NCBI GenBank assembly: GCA_902627565.1
Contig: CACOJM010000001.1
Coordinates: forward strand, 114,326-178,325
From: an uncultured Pelagibacteraceae bacterium
GTDB taxonomy: Bacteria; Pseudomonadota; Alphaproteobacteria; Pelagibacterales; Pelagibacteraceae
Direction of reading: 5' to 3'
DNA length: 64,000 bases
Positions 28,847 through 37,482 of this stretch are shown here, in pieces. Position 1 is the stretch's first letter, and each line of letters opens with the position of its first letter. The position numbers and the translations under genes are program-made. Below the pieces are notes generated by a model, which was not told where the DNA came from, did not search any database, and saw only the letters and a program-made list of their open reading frames with translations.

Positions 28847-29426
28847 AGTATTTTCTCTCGTTTTTTTTTGATAGATCATCAACTATTGCCGAGATACTAC
28901 TATTATTTATTTCTGTTCCCATTAAATTTTTTAGTATTTCAGAAGAGGTTTCAATCGCAATTTTATTGATTTTTTCTGGTGCAGTTTTTTTTAAAGAATT
29001 TATTTCAATTTCTGCTTTTTTTAATTCTTCATTGATTTGTTCATCTAAAGTATCTTTTTTTAAATTGATATCTTTAAGAGCTTTTTCTCTTGTTTCTTTA
29101 AAGATTTTTTTTGCGTCTAATTTACTTTTTGAAATTATTTCATCATATTCTCTAAGTTTAGACTCACTATCTTCTCTTTGTTTATCTGCAGCCTCAATAT
29201 TTTCTTGTATTTGAGATTTTCTTAATTCAAGATTTGCACTTATTTTTGGCAATATAAGTTTTGATAAAACTAAATACAAAATACCAAAAGTAAATGTTAG
29301 CCAAAAAATTTGAGAAATCCAAAACTCAGGATCCAATTGAGGCATACCCCCACTTTCAGCCGCAAAAACCTCTTTTGAAAAAAAGAGGTTTAAAAATATT
29401 AAGTTAATAAAATATTTTTTATCCAT
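28836..29426 (-). CDS. ATP synthase subunit b' (second b-type subunit)
   Basis: Alphaproteobacteria carry two unlike b subunits, b and b'. This 196-residue one has a hydrophobic leader ending FAAESGGMPQLDP, then a membrane helix (about 25-44, FWISQIFWLTFTFGILYLVL) followed by LPKISANLELRKSQIQENI and a long coiled coil. The ATG at 29426 is chosen over an upstream TTG at 29441, which would run into atpE. It lies between atpE and atpF as in relatives and overlaps atpF by 11 bp. Confidence 0.92.
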   Translation of the reverse strand: MDKKYFINLIFLNLFFSKEVFAAESGGMPQLDPEFWISQIFWLTFTFGILYLVLSKLILPKISANLELRKSQIQENIEAADKQREDSESKLREYDEIISKSKLDAKKIFKETREKALKDINLKKDTLDEQINEELKKAEIEINSLKKTAPEKINKIAIETSSEILKNLMGTEINNSSISAIVDDLSKKNERKYYDN

Positions 29427-29430
29427 TAAC

Positions 29431-29658
29431 TTAAAATGCAAAAAGTATGATTAATGCAACTACTAATCCGAATAGCCCAGTTGCCTCTGCAAGAGCAAAT
29501 CCCAAAAGTAAATTAGGAAATTGTTTTTGTGCTGCAGATGGATTTCTCATAGCCCCCGATAAATAATTACCAAAAATTATTCCAATACCAACACCAGCAC
29601 CAGCTAAAGCGATTGCCGCTAAACCTGCTCCGATCATTTTTGCTGCTTCTAATTCCAT
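29431..29658 (-). CDS. atpE: ATP synthase subunit c
   Basis: The proteolipid of the rotor ring: 75 residues, two transmembrane helices joined by the polar loop RNPSAAQKQ (39-46). The proton-carrying carboxylate is Glu58 in ALAEATGLFG. I see no clear sodium-site signature, so proton coupling is likely. The gene has the strongest Shine-Dalgarno sequence I found in the window (AGGAGG, 5 nt before the ATG), as expected for a subunit needed in about ten copies per complex. Confidence 0.97.
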   Translation of the reverse strand: MELEAAKMIGAGLAAIALAGAGVGIGIIFGNYLSGAMRNPSAAQKQFPNLLLGFALAEATGLFGLVVALIILFAF

Positions 29659-29662
29659 TATA

Positions 29663-29671
29663 TCCTCCTCT
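29663..29671 (-). promoter_or_regulatory. Strong ribosome binding site of atpE
   Basis: Read on the minus strand this is GAGGAGGA, with AGGAGG ending 5 nt before the atpE ATG at 29658. Most genes in the window show only A-rich leaders, so this full match to the anti-Shine-Dalgarno sequence stands out and fits the high stoichiometry of subunit c. Confidence 0.8.
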
Positions 29672-29676
29672 GTTTA

Positions 29677-30411
29677 TTAATGGTGTAGATTTAATGCATC
29701 ATTTAAATAGATGCATGTTAAGATTGCAAAAACGTATGCTTGAAGAAAAGCAACTAATATCTCCAAACCTGTTAGCGCAACCGAAAAACTCAGTGGAAGC
29801 CATCCACCGACTATTCCAAGACTTATTACAAAGCCTCCGAAAACTTTCATCATTGTGTGACCTGCCATCATATTTGCAAAGAGTCTTACTGATAGACTTA
29901 TGGGTCTACTTAAATAAGAAATAATTTCTATAATTACTATTAAAGGAAGTAATACAATTGGAACCCCGCTTGGAACAAAAAGTTTTAAATAACCAAATCC
30001 ATGTTTGATAAAACCTATTATTGTTACACCTATAAAAATAAAGGCTGCTAAGACAAACGTAACTATAATGTGACTAGTTACTGTAAAAGTATAAGGTATC
30101 ATTCCGAACATATTACAAAATAAGACAAACATAAATAGTGAAAATATAAAAGCAAAATAAGGTTTAGCCTTTGATCCGGCAGTATCACTAATCATTTTTG
30201 ATACAAAAGTATAACTTAGTTCTGCTAAAAGTTGTATCTTGCTAGGTATCATTGAATTTTTCTTAGATCCTAAATTAAAAATTATTAAGATTGCTAAAGA
30301 ACTTACAATCATAAACAAACTTGCATTTGTAAATGAAATGTCAAAAGGACCTATTTTAATTTCTGGCCCAATTCTATAAACTTCGAATTGAGTCATTGGA
30401 TTTGCTGCCAT
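29677..30411 (-). CDS. atpB: ATP synthase subunit a
   Basis: The stator channel subunit, 244 residues with five to six hydrophobic segments. The essential arginine is in LSVRLFANMMAGH near 176-188, and the fifth-helix region ends with VAFLQAYVFAILTCIYLNDAL. The N-terminal FEVYRIGP is typical of alphaproteobacterial subunit a. It lies between atpI and atpE with short spacers (9 and 18 bp). Together with Glu58 of subunit c it forms the proton path. Confidence 0.96.
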   Translation of the reverse strand: MAANPMTQFEVYRIGPEIKIGPFDISFTNASLFMIVSSLAILIIFNLGSKKNSMIPSKIQLLAELSYTFVSKMISDTAGSKAKPYFAFIFSLFMFVLFCNMFGMIPYTFTVTSHIIVTFVLAAFIFIGVTIIGFIKHGFGYLKLFVPSGVPIVLLPLIVIIEIISYLSRPISLSVRLFANMMAGHTMMKVFGGFVISLGIVGGWLPLSFSVALTGLEILVAFLQAYVFAILTCIYLNDALNLHH

Positions 30412-30420
30412 ATCTTTTAT

Positions 30421-30696
30421 TTATTTTTGCATATTTTTTGCAGATTTAATTACATTAGTAATGCCAGCAATTACCCCTACAAAAAAAAATATTAAAATTA
30501 ACCATGGTTTAGTATCAAAGGTCTTGTCTAAAATAAACCCAATAATTGTCCCTACGGCAACTGCAGATACTAGCTCTGTGCTTAGTTTAAAAGCTGTACC
30601 AATTGGTGAAGGATTACTATTTTTATCGTTCAAATTTCGTTTTGATGCTTTTTTTTTTGCAATTTCTAAGCGAGTTTTGAACTGATCTTTTGGCAT
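30421..30696 (-). CDS. atpI: ATP synthase protein I (AtpI family)
   Basis: A 91-residue membrane protein at the head of the Fo operon. Two hydrophobic helices (about 42-58 and 67-84) are separated by LDKTFDTKPW; the pattern with G-IIGFILD in the first helix fits the AtpI/Gene1 family. It may help c-ring assembly or act in magnesium handling; it is not needed for catalysis in studied bacteria. The ATG at 30696 is preferred to a TTG at 30702. smc ends 10 bp upstream. Confidence 0.85.
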   Translation of the reverse strand: MPKDQFKTRLEIAKKKASKRNLNDKNSNPSPIGTAFKLSTELVSAVAVGTIIGFILDKTFDTKPWLILIFFFVGVIAGITNVIKSAKNMQK

Positions 30697-30706
30697 TATC
30701 AAATAT

Positions 30707-33103
30707 TTAGGCGACCATACTTTCTGCTTTTTGTAAATCTACCGCAACTAACTGACTTATTCCTTTTTCTGGCATTGTTACTCCGTATAATCTGTTCATT
30801 TTTGACATCGTTAAAGCATGGTGGGTAACAATTACAAATTTAGTGTCAGTAATTTTAGTAAGCTCATCAAGTAAATTGCAAAATCTAGTGACATTTGCGT
30901 CATCAAGTGGTGCATCAACTTCATCCAAAACACATATCGGCGATGGATTGGTTAGGAAAACTGCAAAAATAAGTGATAAAGCTGTAAGAGCTTGCTCTCC
31001 ACCAGATAATAAAGTTATTGATTGTAACCTTTTTCCTGGAGGACTCACTAACATTTCTAAACCAGCTTCGAGTGGATCTTCAGAGTCCACTAATTCAAGC
31101 TTGGCATTCCCCCCATTAAATAACTTGGTATAAACTTCATTAAATTTTCTATTCACTTTTTCAAAAGCTTCAATTAATCTTTCTCTGCCTTTTTGATTTA
31201 ATTCATTAATACTATCCTTCAATTTAATAATTGCCGTAACTAAATCTGCTCGGTCTTGCTCCATCTTTTTAATTTCTGTTTCATATTTGTTTGTTTCCTC
31301 ATCTGCCTTTAGATTAACTGATCCTAATTTTTCTCTTTCTTGTCTTTTTTTGTCTAATAGATCTTCTTGGTTTACAGCATCAGGTAATTCCTCGAGTCCG
31401 TAAAGATTTGAATTTTCTAAAATATTTTCTTCAGTTAAATTTAACTCAGAGACTATTCTATCTATTAAATCATTTTTTCTTTTCTTAAGACCATCAATAG
31501 TCGCGGTTGAACTTGCTTTTCTTTCTCTAATTTTTATTGATTGCTCCTGTACCTCATTGAGTTGGGTTCTTAATATTTCTATCTTTTGATCTGTTTCATT
31601 TATAATTTTTTCATTCATATCTCTTTCCTGTTCAGAAATTCTTAAATTTTCAGAAATTTGACCTTTTTTTTCAGCTTGAACTTTCGGTTGATTATCTAAT
31701 TTTTCTAATTGTGTATGAGATTTCTTTTTTCTTTCAGATAATTCATTCACCATTTTTTCTGAATTTGAGAGCAAGTTTTTCCAACTTTCGATTTCTTTTT
31801 CAATTATATTAATTCTTTCATTTCGTTTAATGGATTCTTTTTTAATATTTTGATTCTGACTATAACTATCTGCATAATTTTCTATTCTATTTTCTAAATT
31901 ATCTAATAGATTTATCGCCTCTTCACTTTTCTTAGAAGAAATTAAATTTCTAATTTTTTCAATTTCAGTTTTTAATATTATTTTTGTTTGATTTAAATCT
32001 TCTTTGGATTGTTTTTCAGTTTCATAATATTTAGAGTCAATTTCTATTAGATCAATTTTTTCCTCTTTTAGTCTTTTTTCATTTGAATTTGCATCAATTA
32101 TAATTCCTTTTTCTCGTAAAATATCTTCATCAAGTATTAGTAGAGATTTCTTTATATTTTCTATTTCTTCGTGAATTCGAGTATTTTCCTCATCAAGACT
32201 TTGAAGTTCCAGATTAAGTCTTTGAATTTTTGACAAATTTTCAATATTTTTTTCTCTCAAGGGTGTAACTTTTTCTGACTCAGACTTAATTGCTTTTTCT
32301 AAATTAAAAATTTTTTCATTATATCCACTTACTTCTCCCTCAGCTTCAATATTTATCTCACTTTCAACATGAATTTCTTTGTCTATTTCCAGTAATTTAA
32401 TATAATAAAGCCCTGCTTCGACTTTTTTTATTTCATTAGAAATATTCCTATACTTAGTAGCTTCTTCAGCTTGTTTTTGAAGATTTGCTAATTGTCTTTC
32501 TTGCTGTCTTCTTAATTCGTCGGCTCGCTTAAGATTATTTTCTGCTGCACTTAATCTTAATTCAGCCTCGTGTCTCCTAACATGTAAGCCAGAAATTCCA
32601 GCAGCTTCCTCTAGAATGGCTCTTCTGTCTGTTGGTTTTGCAGTGACAAGGGCACCAATACGTCCTTGACTTATCATCGATGGTGAATGAGCGCCTGTTG
32701 ATAAATCAGCAAAAAACATTTGAGCATCTCTTGCTCTTACCTCTTTATCATTTATATAAAATTTCGATCCCTTATCTTTCTCAATTTTTCGCCTTACATT
32801 AATTTCATTAAGTTCACGATATTGGATAGGTCCTTCATTCTTTTCATTTTGAACTGTAACAGAAACTTCAGCAATATTTTTTGAGGCTTTGTTAGATGTT
32901 CCTGAAAATATTACATCCTCCATTCCTGATCCTCTCATACTCTTGGCTGAGGTTTCTCCCATTACCCATCTTAAAGACTCAACAATATTTGATTTTCCAC
33001 ATCCATTAGGGCCAACAATACCAGTCAAACCATCTTCAATTAAGAAATTAGTTTTATCGGCAAAAGATTTAAATCCATTTAGTTGGATTTTTTTAAACTC
33101 CAT
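30707..33103 (-). CDS. smc: SMC-type chromosome condensation ATPase lacking a hinge
   Basis: Both ATPase half-heads are complete. The N-terminal Walker A GPNGCGKSN is at 31-39, with a Q-loop in SQGRIG near 145. The C-terminal signature LSGGEQALTALSL starts at 699 and Walker B ICVLDEVDAPLDD at 723. Canonical bacterial SMC has about 1150-1190 residues with a globular hinge of about 150 in mid-chain; here the protein is 798 residues, and 170-640 is all charged coiled coil with no Gly-rich hinge-like segment. The reading frame is intact, so this is an internal loss rather than a truncation. It should still dimerise heads on ATP; how the arms join is open. It follows dsbA-like and DUF721 genes, a conserved neighbourhood. 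Confidence 0.85.
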   Translation of the reverse strand: MEFKKIQLNGFKSFADKTNFLIEDGLTGIVGPNGCGKSNIVESLRWVMGETSAKSMRGSGMEDVIFSGTSNKASKNIAEVSVTVQNEKNEGPIQYRELNEINVRRKIEKDKGSKFYINDKEVRARDAQMFFADLSTGAHSPSMISQGRIGALVTAKPTDRRAILEEAAGISGLHVRRHEAELRLSAAENNLKRADELRRQQERQLANLQKQAEEATKYRNISNEIKKVEAGLYYIKLLEIDKEIHVESEINIEAEGEVSGYNEKIFNLEKAIKSESEKVTPLREKNIENLSKIQRLNLELQSLDEENTRIHEEIENIKKSLLILDEDILREKGIIIDANSNEKRLKEEKIDLIEIDSKYYETEKQSKEDLNQTKIILKTEIEKIRNLISSKKSEEAINLLDNLENRIENYADSYSQNQNIKKESIKRNERINIIEKEIESWKNLLSNSEKMVNELSERKKKSHTQLEKLDNQPKVQAEKKGQISENLRISEQERDMNEKIINETDQKIEILRTQLNEVQEQSIKIRERKASSTATIDGLKKRKNDLIDRIVSELNLTEENILENSNLYGLEELPDAVNQEDLLDKKRQEREKLGSVNLKADEETNKYETEIKKMEQDRADLVTAIIKLKDSINELNQKGRERLIEAFEKVNRKFNEVYTKLFNGGNAKLELVDSEDPLEAGLEMLVSPPGKRLQSITLLSGGEQALTALSLIFAVFLTNPSPICVLDEVDAPLDDANVTRFCNLLDELTKITDTKFVIVTHHALTMSKMNRLYGVTMPEKGISQLVAVDLQKAESMVA

Positions 33104-33111
33104 AAACTTAT

Positions 33112-33687
33112 TTATATCAGTTTTTCCAACAATTTTTTTAAATTTTTATAATTAAGGGATTTTTCAAACTTTTTGTTGTTAATTATTATCGTAGGAGTAG
33201 CATTTATTTTGAAGTTTTTAGATCCTTCGATTCGATCATTTAAAACAAAATCTTCAATTAGTTTGTTTTCAATACATTTTTCAAAATCAATTTTGAATCC
33301 TTTTATTTTCAAATACTCTTTTAGACTACTATTGATATCCTCAACTGTACTTCCTTTAACCCATGCTTGTTGATTTAAATAAAGACTTTCCAAAATCTCT
33401 AATCCCTGATCACTTTTACATTGAGCAATTTTGGCAGCATTAAAAGCTGCAACATCTAATGGGAAGTGTCTAAATTCTATTTTAGCTAATCCTGTATCAA
33501 TATAATCTTTTTTAAGTTTAGGATAAATATCCTTATGAAAATCTGCACAGTGTCTACATGTTAACGACTCATATGCAATGATTGTTATCTTGGCATTTTT
33601 TTTTCCTGAGGTTATACGAATAGTTTCAGCATTTAAATTAAAACTAATTATGCAAAAAACACATATAAATAAAAAAACTTTTTTCAT
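33112..33687 (-). CDS. DsbA-like periplasmic thiol-disulfide protein
   Basis: The 191 residues begin with a signal peptide (about 1-20) and form a thioredoxin-fold domain of the DSBA-like (Thioredoxin_4) type. The active site is CRHC in YESLTCRHCADFHKDIYP near 34-51, followed by FRHFPLD and a cis-Pro segment NATPTIIINN near 164-173. Two further cysteines lie outside the active site. It probably oxidises or isomerises periplasmic disulfides. It overlaps the DUF721 gene by 4 bp and precedes smc by 8 bp. Confidence 0.88.
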   Translation of the reverse strand: MKKVFLFICVFCIISFNLNAETIRITSGKKNAKITIIAYESLTCRHCADFHKDIYPKLKKDYIDTGLAKIEFRHFPLDVAAFNAAKIAQCKSDQGLEILESLYLNQQAWVKGSTVEDINSSLKEYLKIKGFKIDFEKCIENKLIEDFVLNDRIEGSKNFKINATPTIIINNKKFEKSLNYKNLKKLLEKLI

Positions 33688-34172
33688 TTTTTTCTGAATA
33701 CTTTTGTCAATTCAAATAAAGATTTCTTAATTTTTTCATTTTTAACATTATCAATTTTATTTCGATATTTATTTTTTGCCACATTTTCTGTGAAAGATTC
33801 TTTATTAGGTATAATTTTTTGGTTATCCTCAAAACTAGCAAATTTAATTTTTTCTACAACTATTTTTCCAAAAAAATTATTCATTCTATCTATTATTTCT
33901 TTTTTTGAATATTCTAAATCTACCTCGTGACCTCTTTTAACCATGACCAATAAAGTACTAACTCCAAATTTATTTGAATTCTTAAAAGATTTTGGGTAGC
34001 ATACTTTAAAAAGATTTTCTCCAGCTATAATCTTCCAGTTATTAAGAGTTTCTGAATAAATCTGACCTCTATTATGGATTATTTTTTTAATATTTTTTGG
34101 CAAAGTGTCTTTTAGGGATCTTAAACCTTGAATGGTACTAAATCTCTGCTTAGTATTATTTTTAAATTGCAT
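33684..34172 (-). CDS. DUF721 / DciA-like protein
   Basis: The 162 residues carry the DUF721 pattern: an N-terminal SLKDTLPKNIKKII helix, then WKIIAGENLFKVCYPKSF and a hydrophobic strand STLLVMVKRGHEVDLEY. DUF721 includes DciA, the ancestral bacterial loader of the replicative helicase DnaB, so a replication role is plausible but unproven. The C-terminal third is Lys/Asn-rich and looks disordered. Its start codon directly abuts the mutY start on the other strand (CATATG), so its promoter must lie inside mutY. It opens the run to dsbA-like and smc. Confidence 0.75.
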   Translation of the reverse strand: MQFKNNTKQRFSTIQGLRSLKDTLPKNIKKIIHNRGQIYSETLNNWKIIAGENLFKVCYPKSFKNSNKFGVSTLLVMVKRGHEVDLEYSKKEIIDRMNNFFGKIVVEKIKFASFEDNQKIIPNKESFTENVAKNKYRNKIDNVKNEKIKKSLFELTKVFRKK

Positions 34173-35153
34173 ATGAAAGAAAAGATAATAACAAAAAAAA
34201 TTCTTAAATGGTACGATTTAAATAAAAGATCTTTACCCTGGCGAAAAGCATTTTCTTTACAAAGGAAACAATATTACACATTAATAAGTGAGTTTATGTT
34301 ACAGCAAACCCAAGTTACGACAGTAATTCCTTTTTTTAATAGGTTTATTAAAGTTTTACCTTCTATAAATTCTCTTGCAAAAGTAAAAGAAAAAAAGTTG
34401 ATAAAACTTTGGGAAGGTCTCGGATATTACTCTAGAGCTAGAAATTTAAAAAAAACTGCACAATCTATTATCAAAAATTTTAATGGAAAACTTCCAGATA
34501 ATTTTGAGGATTTATTAACTCTTCCTGGTATCGGAAATTATACTGCAAATGCAATTTTAGCTATCGCATTTAATAAACCTTATATTCCATTGGATGGAAA
34601 TATCGAAAGGGTCTTAAAAAGATATCTTTACTTAAAAAAAGAAAAAGAAATTCAGAAAGATTATCTTGTACAAAAAAAAGATATATTTGGAACTACTTCA
34701 AGATCCAGTGATTATGCTCAAGCGTTAATGGAATTAGGAGCCTTGATATGTAAACCAAGTAATCCAATATGTAATCAGTGTCCGATTAAACAAAATTGCA
34801 GTTCTTACAAAAAGAGAGATTTTAGTTTAACTAAGAAAATAAAGAAAAATAAAGACAAATATTTTATACTTAAAGTTTATGAAAAAGATAAAAGATATTT
34901 ATTAATTAAAAACACAAAGTTTCGTTTTTTAAAAAATTTATCTATATTTCCTATGGAGGAACTCTCCAATCCTAAAAATTTTAATGAAAATTTAAATTTA
35001 AAAATGTCAAATATGAATATGAATATTAAAATTCAATATTTAAAAGATAATCAAAAATTCCCATCATCCTATTGGCTAGATAGTAAAAAATTGAATAGTT
35101 ATATGTTACCCTCATTTACAAAAAAAGTTGTTCAGTATTTAGAGAAAAATTAA
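34173..35153 (+). CDS. mutY: A/G-specific adenine DNA glycosylase
   Basis: MutY removes adenine mispaired with 8-oxoguanine. With the start at ATG 34173 it has 326 residues. Catalytic Glu40 is in SEFMLQQTQV; the helix-hairpin-helix is LPGIGNYTANAI (117-128) with Asp141 in PLDGN; the iron-sulfur cysteines are 193, 200, 203 and 209. A poorly conserved C-terminal NUDIX-like part follows. An upstream ATG (34128) would add 15 residues unlike MutY and overlap the divergent gene, so I reject it. The stop overlaps the next ATG by one base. Confidence 0.93.
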   Translation: MKEKIITKKILKWYDLNKRSLPWRKAFSLQRKQYYTLISEFMLQQTQVTTVIPFFNRFIKVLPSINSLAKVKEKKLIKLWEGLGYYSRARNLKKTAQSIIKNFNGKLPDNFEDLLTLPGIGNYTANAILAIAFNKPYIPLDGNIERVLKRYLYLKKEKEIQKDYLVQKKDIFGTTSRSSDYAQALMELGALICKPSNPICNQCPIKQNCSSYKKRDFSLTKKIKKNKDKYFILKVYEKDKRYLLIKNTKFRFLKNLSIFPMEELSNPKNFNENLNLKMSNMNMNIKIQYLKDNQKFPSSYWLDSKKLNSYMLPSFTKKVVQYLEKN

Positions 35154-36292
35154 TGAAAAAAGTTTGCATTATAGGAGCAGGTATTTCAGGATTATTTATT
35201 GCTAATTTATTTAAAAGAAATTCAAATTATCAAATTACAGTTTTTGAAAAAAACCATGCGATTGATTTAGATGAAGGTTATGGAATTCAGTTATCAGTTA
35301 ATAGCGTGAAGCTTTTGAATCAAATTGGATTTGATAAATTTAAAGATGATAAAAAATTTAATCCAGACAAGATAAATTTTTATTCTATTAAAAGCTCTAA
35401 TAAGATATGTGATTTGGATATTTCTGAATTTAATTCAAAAGAATGTAAATATACAACTTTGAAAAGGTCTGACTTAATCAATTTTTTAAAGACGGGTTTA
35501 GAGGAGTCAATTAAAACTAATCATAATATTTCGAAGATAGATCAGGAAATTAAAAAAATTAAACTTAATTTTGAAAACAATAAAATTTTTGAATGTGATT
35601 ATTTGATAATTTCAGATGGAGTTTTTTCAAAAAGTAAGAGCCTAATTTCAAACAATGAAAATCATCCACGATATAATAAAACTTTGGCTATAAGAGGAAC
35701 AATACCTAATTCTCAAAAAGTTGATTGCAAGAATATTTCGTTATTTTTAGGCCCTGATTTTCATCAGGTAATTTATCCTGTAAATCTTAGAGGGGATTTA
35801 AATTTTATAGCAATATTGAAATATAACCTTTCGATCAATCAGGAAAAAAACTATTTATTATTTAATGATGAAAATTTTATCAAAAAAATTTTAGATAATG
35901 TCCCCTTAGAAATGAGGGAATTTTTAGATAAAATAAAAGAATTGAAAATATTCCCAGTATTTGTAAGTGATAATTTTTCAAAGATAAAAAATAATAATAT
36001 TCATTTTATAGGAGATGCTCTTTTTGCTTTTCCTCCATCATTTGCTCAGGGTGCATCACAGTCAATAGAGGGTGCTTATGAATTATTCAATTGTATAGAA
36101 AACAATACAGAAAATGATTTTTTTAAAAAAAGGGTTAATAAAATAAAAATGGTTAATAGAAGATCAAAATTTAATCAGTTTGCTTTTCATTTATCTAATC
36201 CTGTAATAAAGTTTTTTAGAAATATTTTTCTAAAAAGACTAGTAAAAAATAAAAAATTTTTAGAAAGTTATATCGGCAAAATTTATAGATAA
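35153..36292 (+). CDS. FAD-dependent monooxygenase
   Basis: A group A flavoprotein hydroxylase of 379 residues. The N-terminal FAD fold is [16 protein letters not shown], the middle carries [14 protein letters not shown] (the DG motif, near 151), and the second FAD motif is [23 protein letters not shown] near 286-308. No membrane helix is seen. The family includes UbiH-like ubiquinone hydroxylases and salicylate hydroxylases; the GD-motif context does not settle the substrate. It is co-transcribed with mutY and convergent with ccrM, overlapping it by 10 bp. Confidence 0.8.
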   Translation: MKKVCIIGAGISGLFIANLFKRNSNYQITVFEKNHAIDLDEGYGIQLSVNSVKLLNQIGFDKFKDDKKFNPDKINFYSIKSSNKICDLDISEFNSKECKYTTLKRSDLINFLKTGLEESIKTNHNISKIDQEIKKIKLNFENNKIFECDYLIISDGVFSKSKSLISNNENHPRYNKTLAIRGTIPNSQKVDCKNISLFLGPDFHQVIYPVNLRGDLNFIAILKYNLSINQEKNYLLFNDENFIKKILDNVPLEMREFLDKIKELKIFPVFVSDNFSKIKNNNIHFIGDALFAFPPSFAQGASQSIEGAYELFNCIENNTENDFFKKRVNKIKMVNRRSKFNQFAFHLSNPVIKFFRNIFLKRLVKNKKFLESYIGKIYR

Positions 36293-37362
36293 GTTCTTCC
36301 GATTAGGAATTTTTGTCTTAAATTATCTATTGGTACAATAGAACTACCTAACTTATAATGCCAAAAAGTCCACCCATTACAGCTTTCAGCACCTAAAATT
36401 GTAGCTGCTACTTTATGGATTGAGCCTTCAGTCTGAGCATGTTTTATACTGCCATCAGCCATAATTTTTGCACTAATTTTCCTCTTATTGTCGAAAATAG
36501 TTGTGCCTGGTTTTATTAATCCTAATTCAACTAATGAACCAAAAGGTATTCTTGGTTTAGATCTGCCGTTTTGAAGAGTATCTAAATAATCATCCTCTAT
36601 AGGTTTTGTTTTTCTTAATCTTTGCTCTGCAGCTTTAAAATACGTCATCTCTTTTTCAATGCCGTAGTAACTTCTTCCCAATTTTTTAGCAACTGTAGCT
36701 GTTGTTCCGGATCCTAAAAAAGGATCTAAAACTAAATCATTTTTATTTGAGGTTGCTAATAATATCCTGTGAAGTAGCGCCTCTGGTTTCTGTGTTGAAT
36801 GCACCTTTTTACCGTTTTTTTTGAGCCTTTCTGAACCATTACAAATCGCTAATTCCCAGTTAGACCTCATTTGAAGATCGTCATTTAAACATTTTAAGGA
36901 TTGATAGTTAAATGTATATTTTGACTTTTCAGATTTAGAAGCCCAAATTAAAGTTTCATGGGCGTTTGTAAAACGTGTTCCTCTAAAATTTGGCATAGGG
37001 TTTTTTTTATTCCAAATGACATCATTTAAAATCCAAAAACCTAAATTTTGAATAGCAGTGCCAACTCTAAAAATATTGTGATAACTACCAATTACCCAAA
37101 TAGATCCATTTTTTTTTAAAATTCTTTTACATTCACTTAACCATGAATAAGTAAATTCATCGTACTTTTTAAAATTTTCAAATTGATCCCACTTGTCATT
37201 AACTGCACTAACTCTAGATCTGTCTGGTCTCGTTAACTCACTTTTTAATTGCAAGTTGTAAGGAGGATCAGCAAAAATTAAATCAAAAGTCTCATCAGGA
37301 ATTTTTTTAAGCTCTTTTAAACTATCCCCATTAACTAATTTATTTTTTAAATTTAAATTCAT
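36283..37362 (-). CDS. ccrM: GANTC adenine methyltransferase, CcrM type
   Basis: A beta-class N6-adenine methyltransferase of 359 residues. Catalytic DPPY is at 32-35, before the SAM motif DPFLGSGT at 213-220. The middle has [13 protein letters not shown] and [18 protein letters not shown], characteristic of CcrM. The C-terminal extension (about 260-359) with a GSIHKVAA segment is the RAMA-like domain of CcrM. In Caulobacter CcrM methylates GANTC at the end of replication and controls cell-cycle genes. No restriction partner is adjacent, which fits an orphan methylase. Three GANTC sites lie in the 63 bp before its start. Confidence 0.95.
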   Translation of the reverse strand: MNLNLKNKLVNGDSLKELKKIPDETFDLIFADPPYNLQLKSELTRPDRSRVSAVNDKWDQFENFKKYDEFTYSWLSECKRILKKNGSIWVIGSYHNIFRVGTAIQNLGFWILNDVIWNKKNPMPNFRGTRFTNAHETLIWASKSEKSKYTFNYQSLKCLNDDLQMRSNWELAICNGSERLKKNGKKVHSTQKPEALLHRILLATSNKNDLVLDPFLGSGTTATVAKKLGRSYYGIEKEMTYFKAAEQRLRKTKPIEDDYLDTLQNGRSKPRIPFGSLVELGLIKPGTTIFDNKRKISAKIMADGSIKHAQTEGSIHKVAATILGAESCNGWTFWHYKLGSSIVPIDNLRQKFLIGRTYL

Positions 37363-37376
37363 TTTTGCAAAAACAA

Positions 37377-37405
37377 ATTAGACTCCAAAAAGATTCTGTG
37401 GTCAA
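37377..37405 (-). promoter_or_regulatory. Predicted sigma-70 promoter of ccrM
   Basis: On the minus strand, -35 TTGACC (37405-37400) and -10 TCTAAT (37382-37377) are separated by exactly 17 bp, each matching five of six consensus bases. Transcription would start near 37370, giving a leader of about 8 nt before the ATG at 37362. Two GANTC sites overlap this promoter. The prediction rests on pattern only. Confidence 0.55.
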
Positions 37406-37429
37406 CCTATGATTGAATTATTTGGATTC
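37381..37429. promoter_or_regulatory. Cluster of three GANTC sites upstream of ccrM
   Basis: GACTC at 37381-37385, GATTC at 37392-37396 and GATTC at 37425-37429. The first overlaps the predicted -10, the second lies in the spacer, the third is just upstream of the -35. At this base composition roughly 0.3 such sites would be expected in the 120-bp spacer. They are substrates for the enzyme encoded just downstream, so methylation feedback is a natural reading. Confidence 0.65.
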
Positions 37430-37482
37430 GATTTGTATAGAATTTTTTTAGGGCAACAAGATGTTGTGTTTCTACGTGAAAC

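Noticed and set aside
34128..34172. An upstream ATG that would extend MutY by 15 residues.
   Set aside because: The added residues do not resemble MutY and lie entirely antisense to the start of the divergent gene, while the inner ATG precedes the family sequence directly.
37468..37482. A parS-like sequence, GTTTCTACGTGAAAC, downstream of rnhB.
   Set aside because: Real parS is the uninterrupted palindrome GTTTCACGTGAAAC. The extra T breaks the phasing of the two half-sites, and no parA, parB or origin genes are near.
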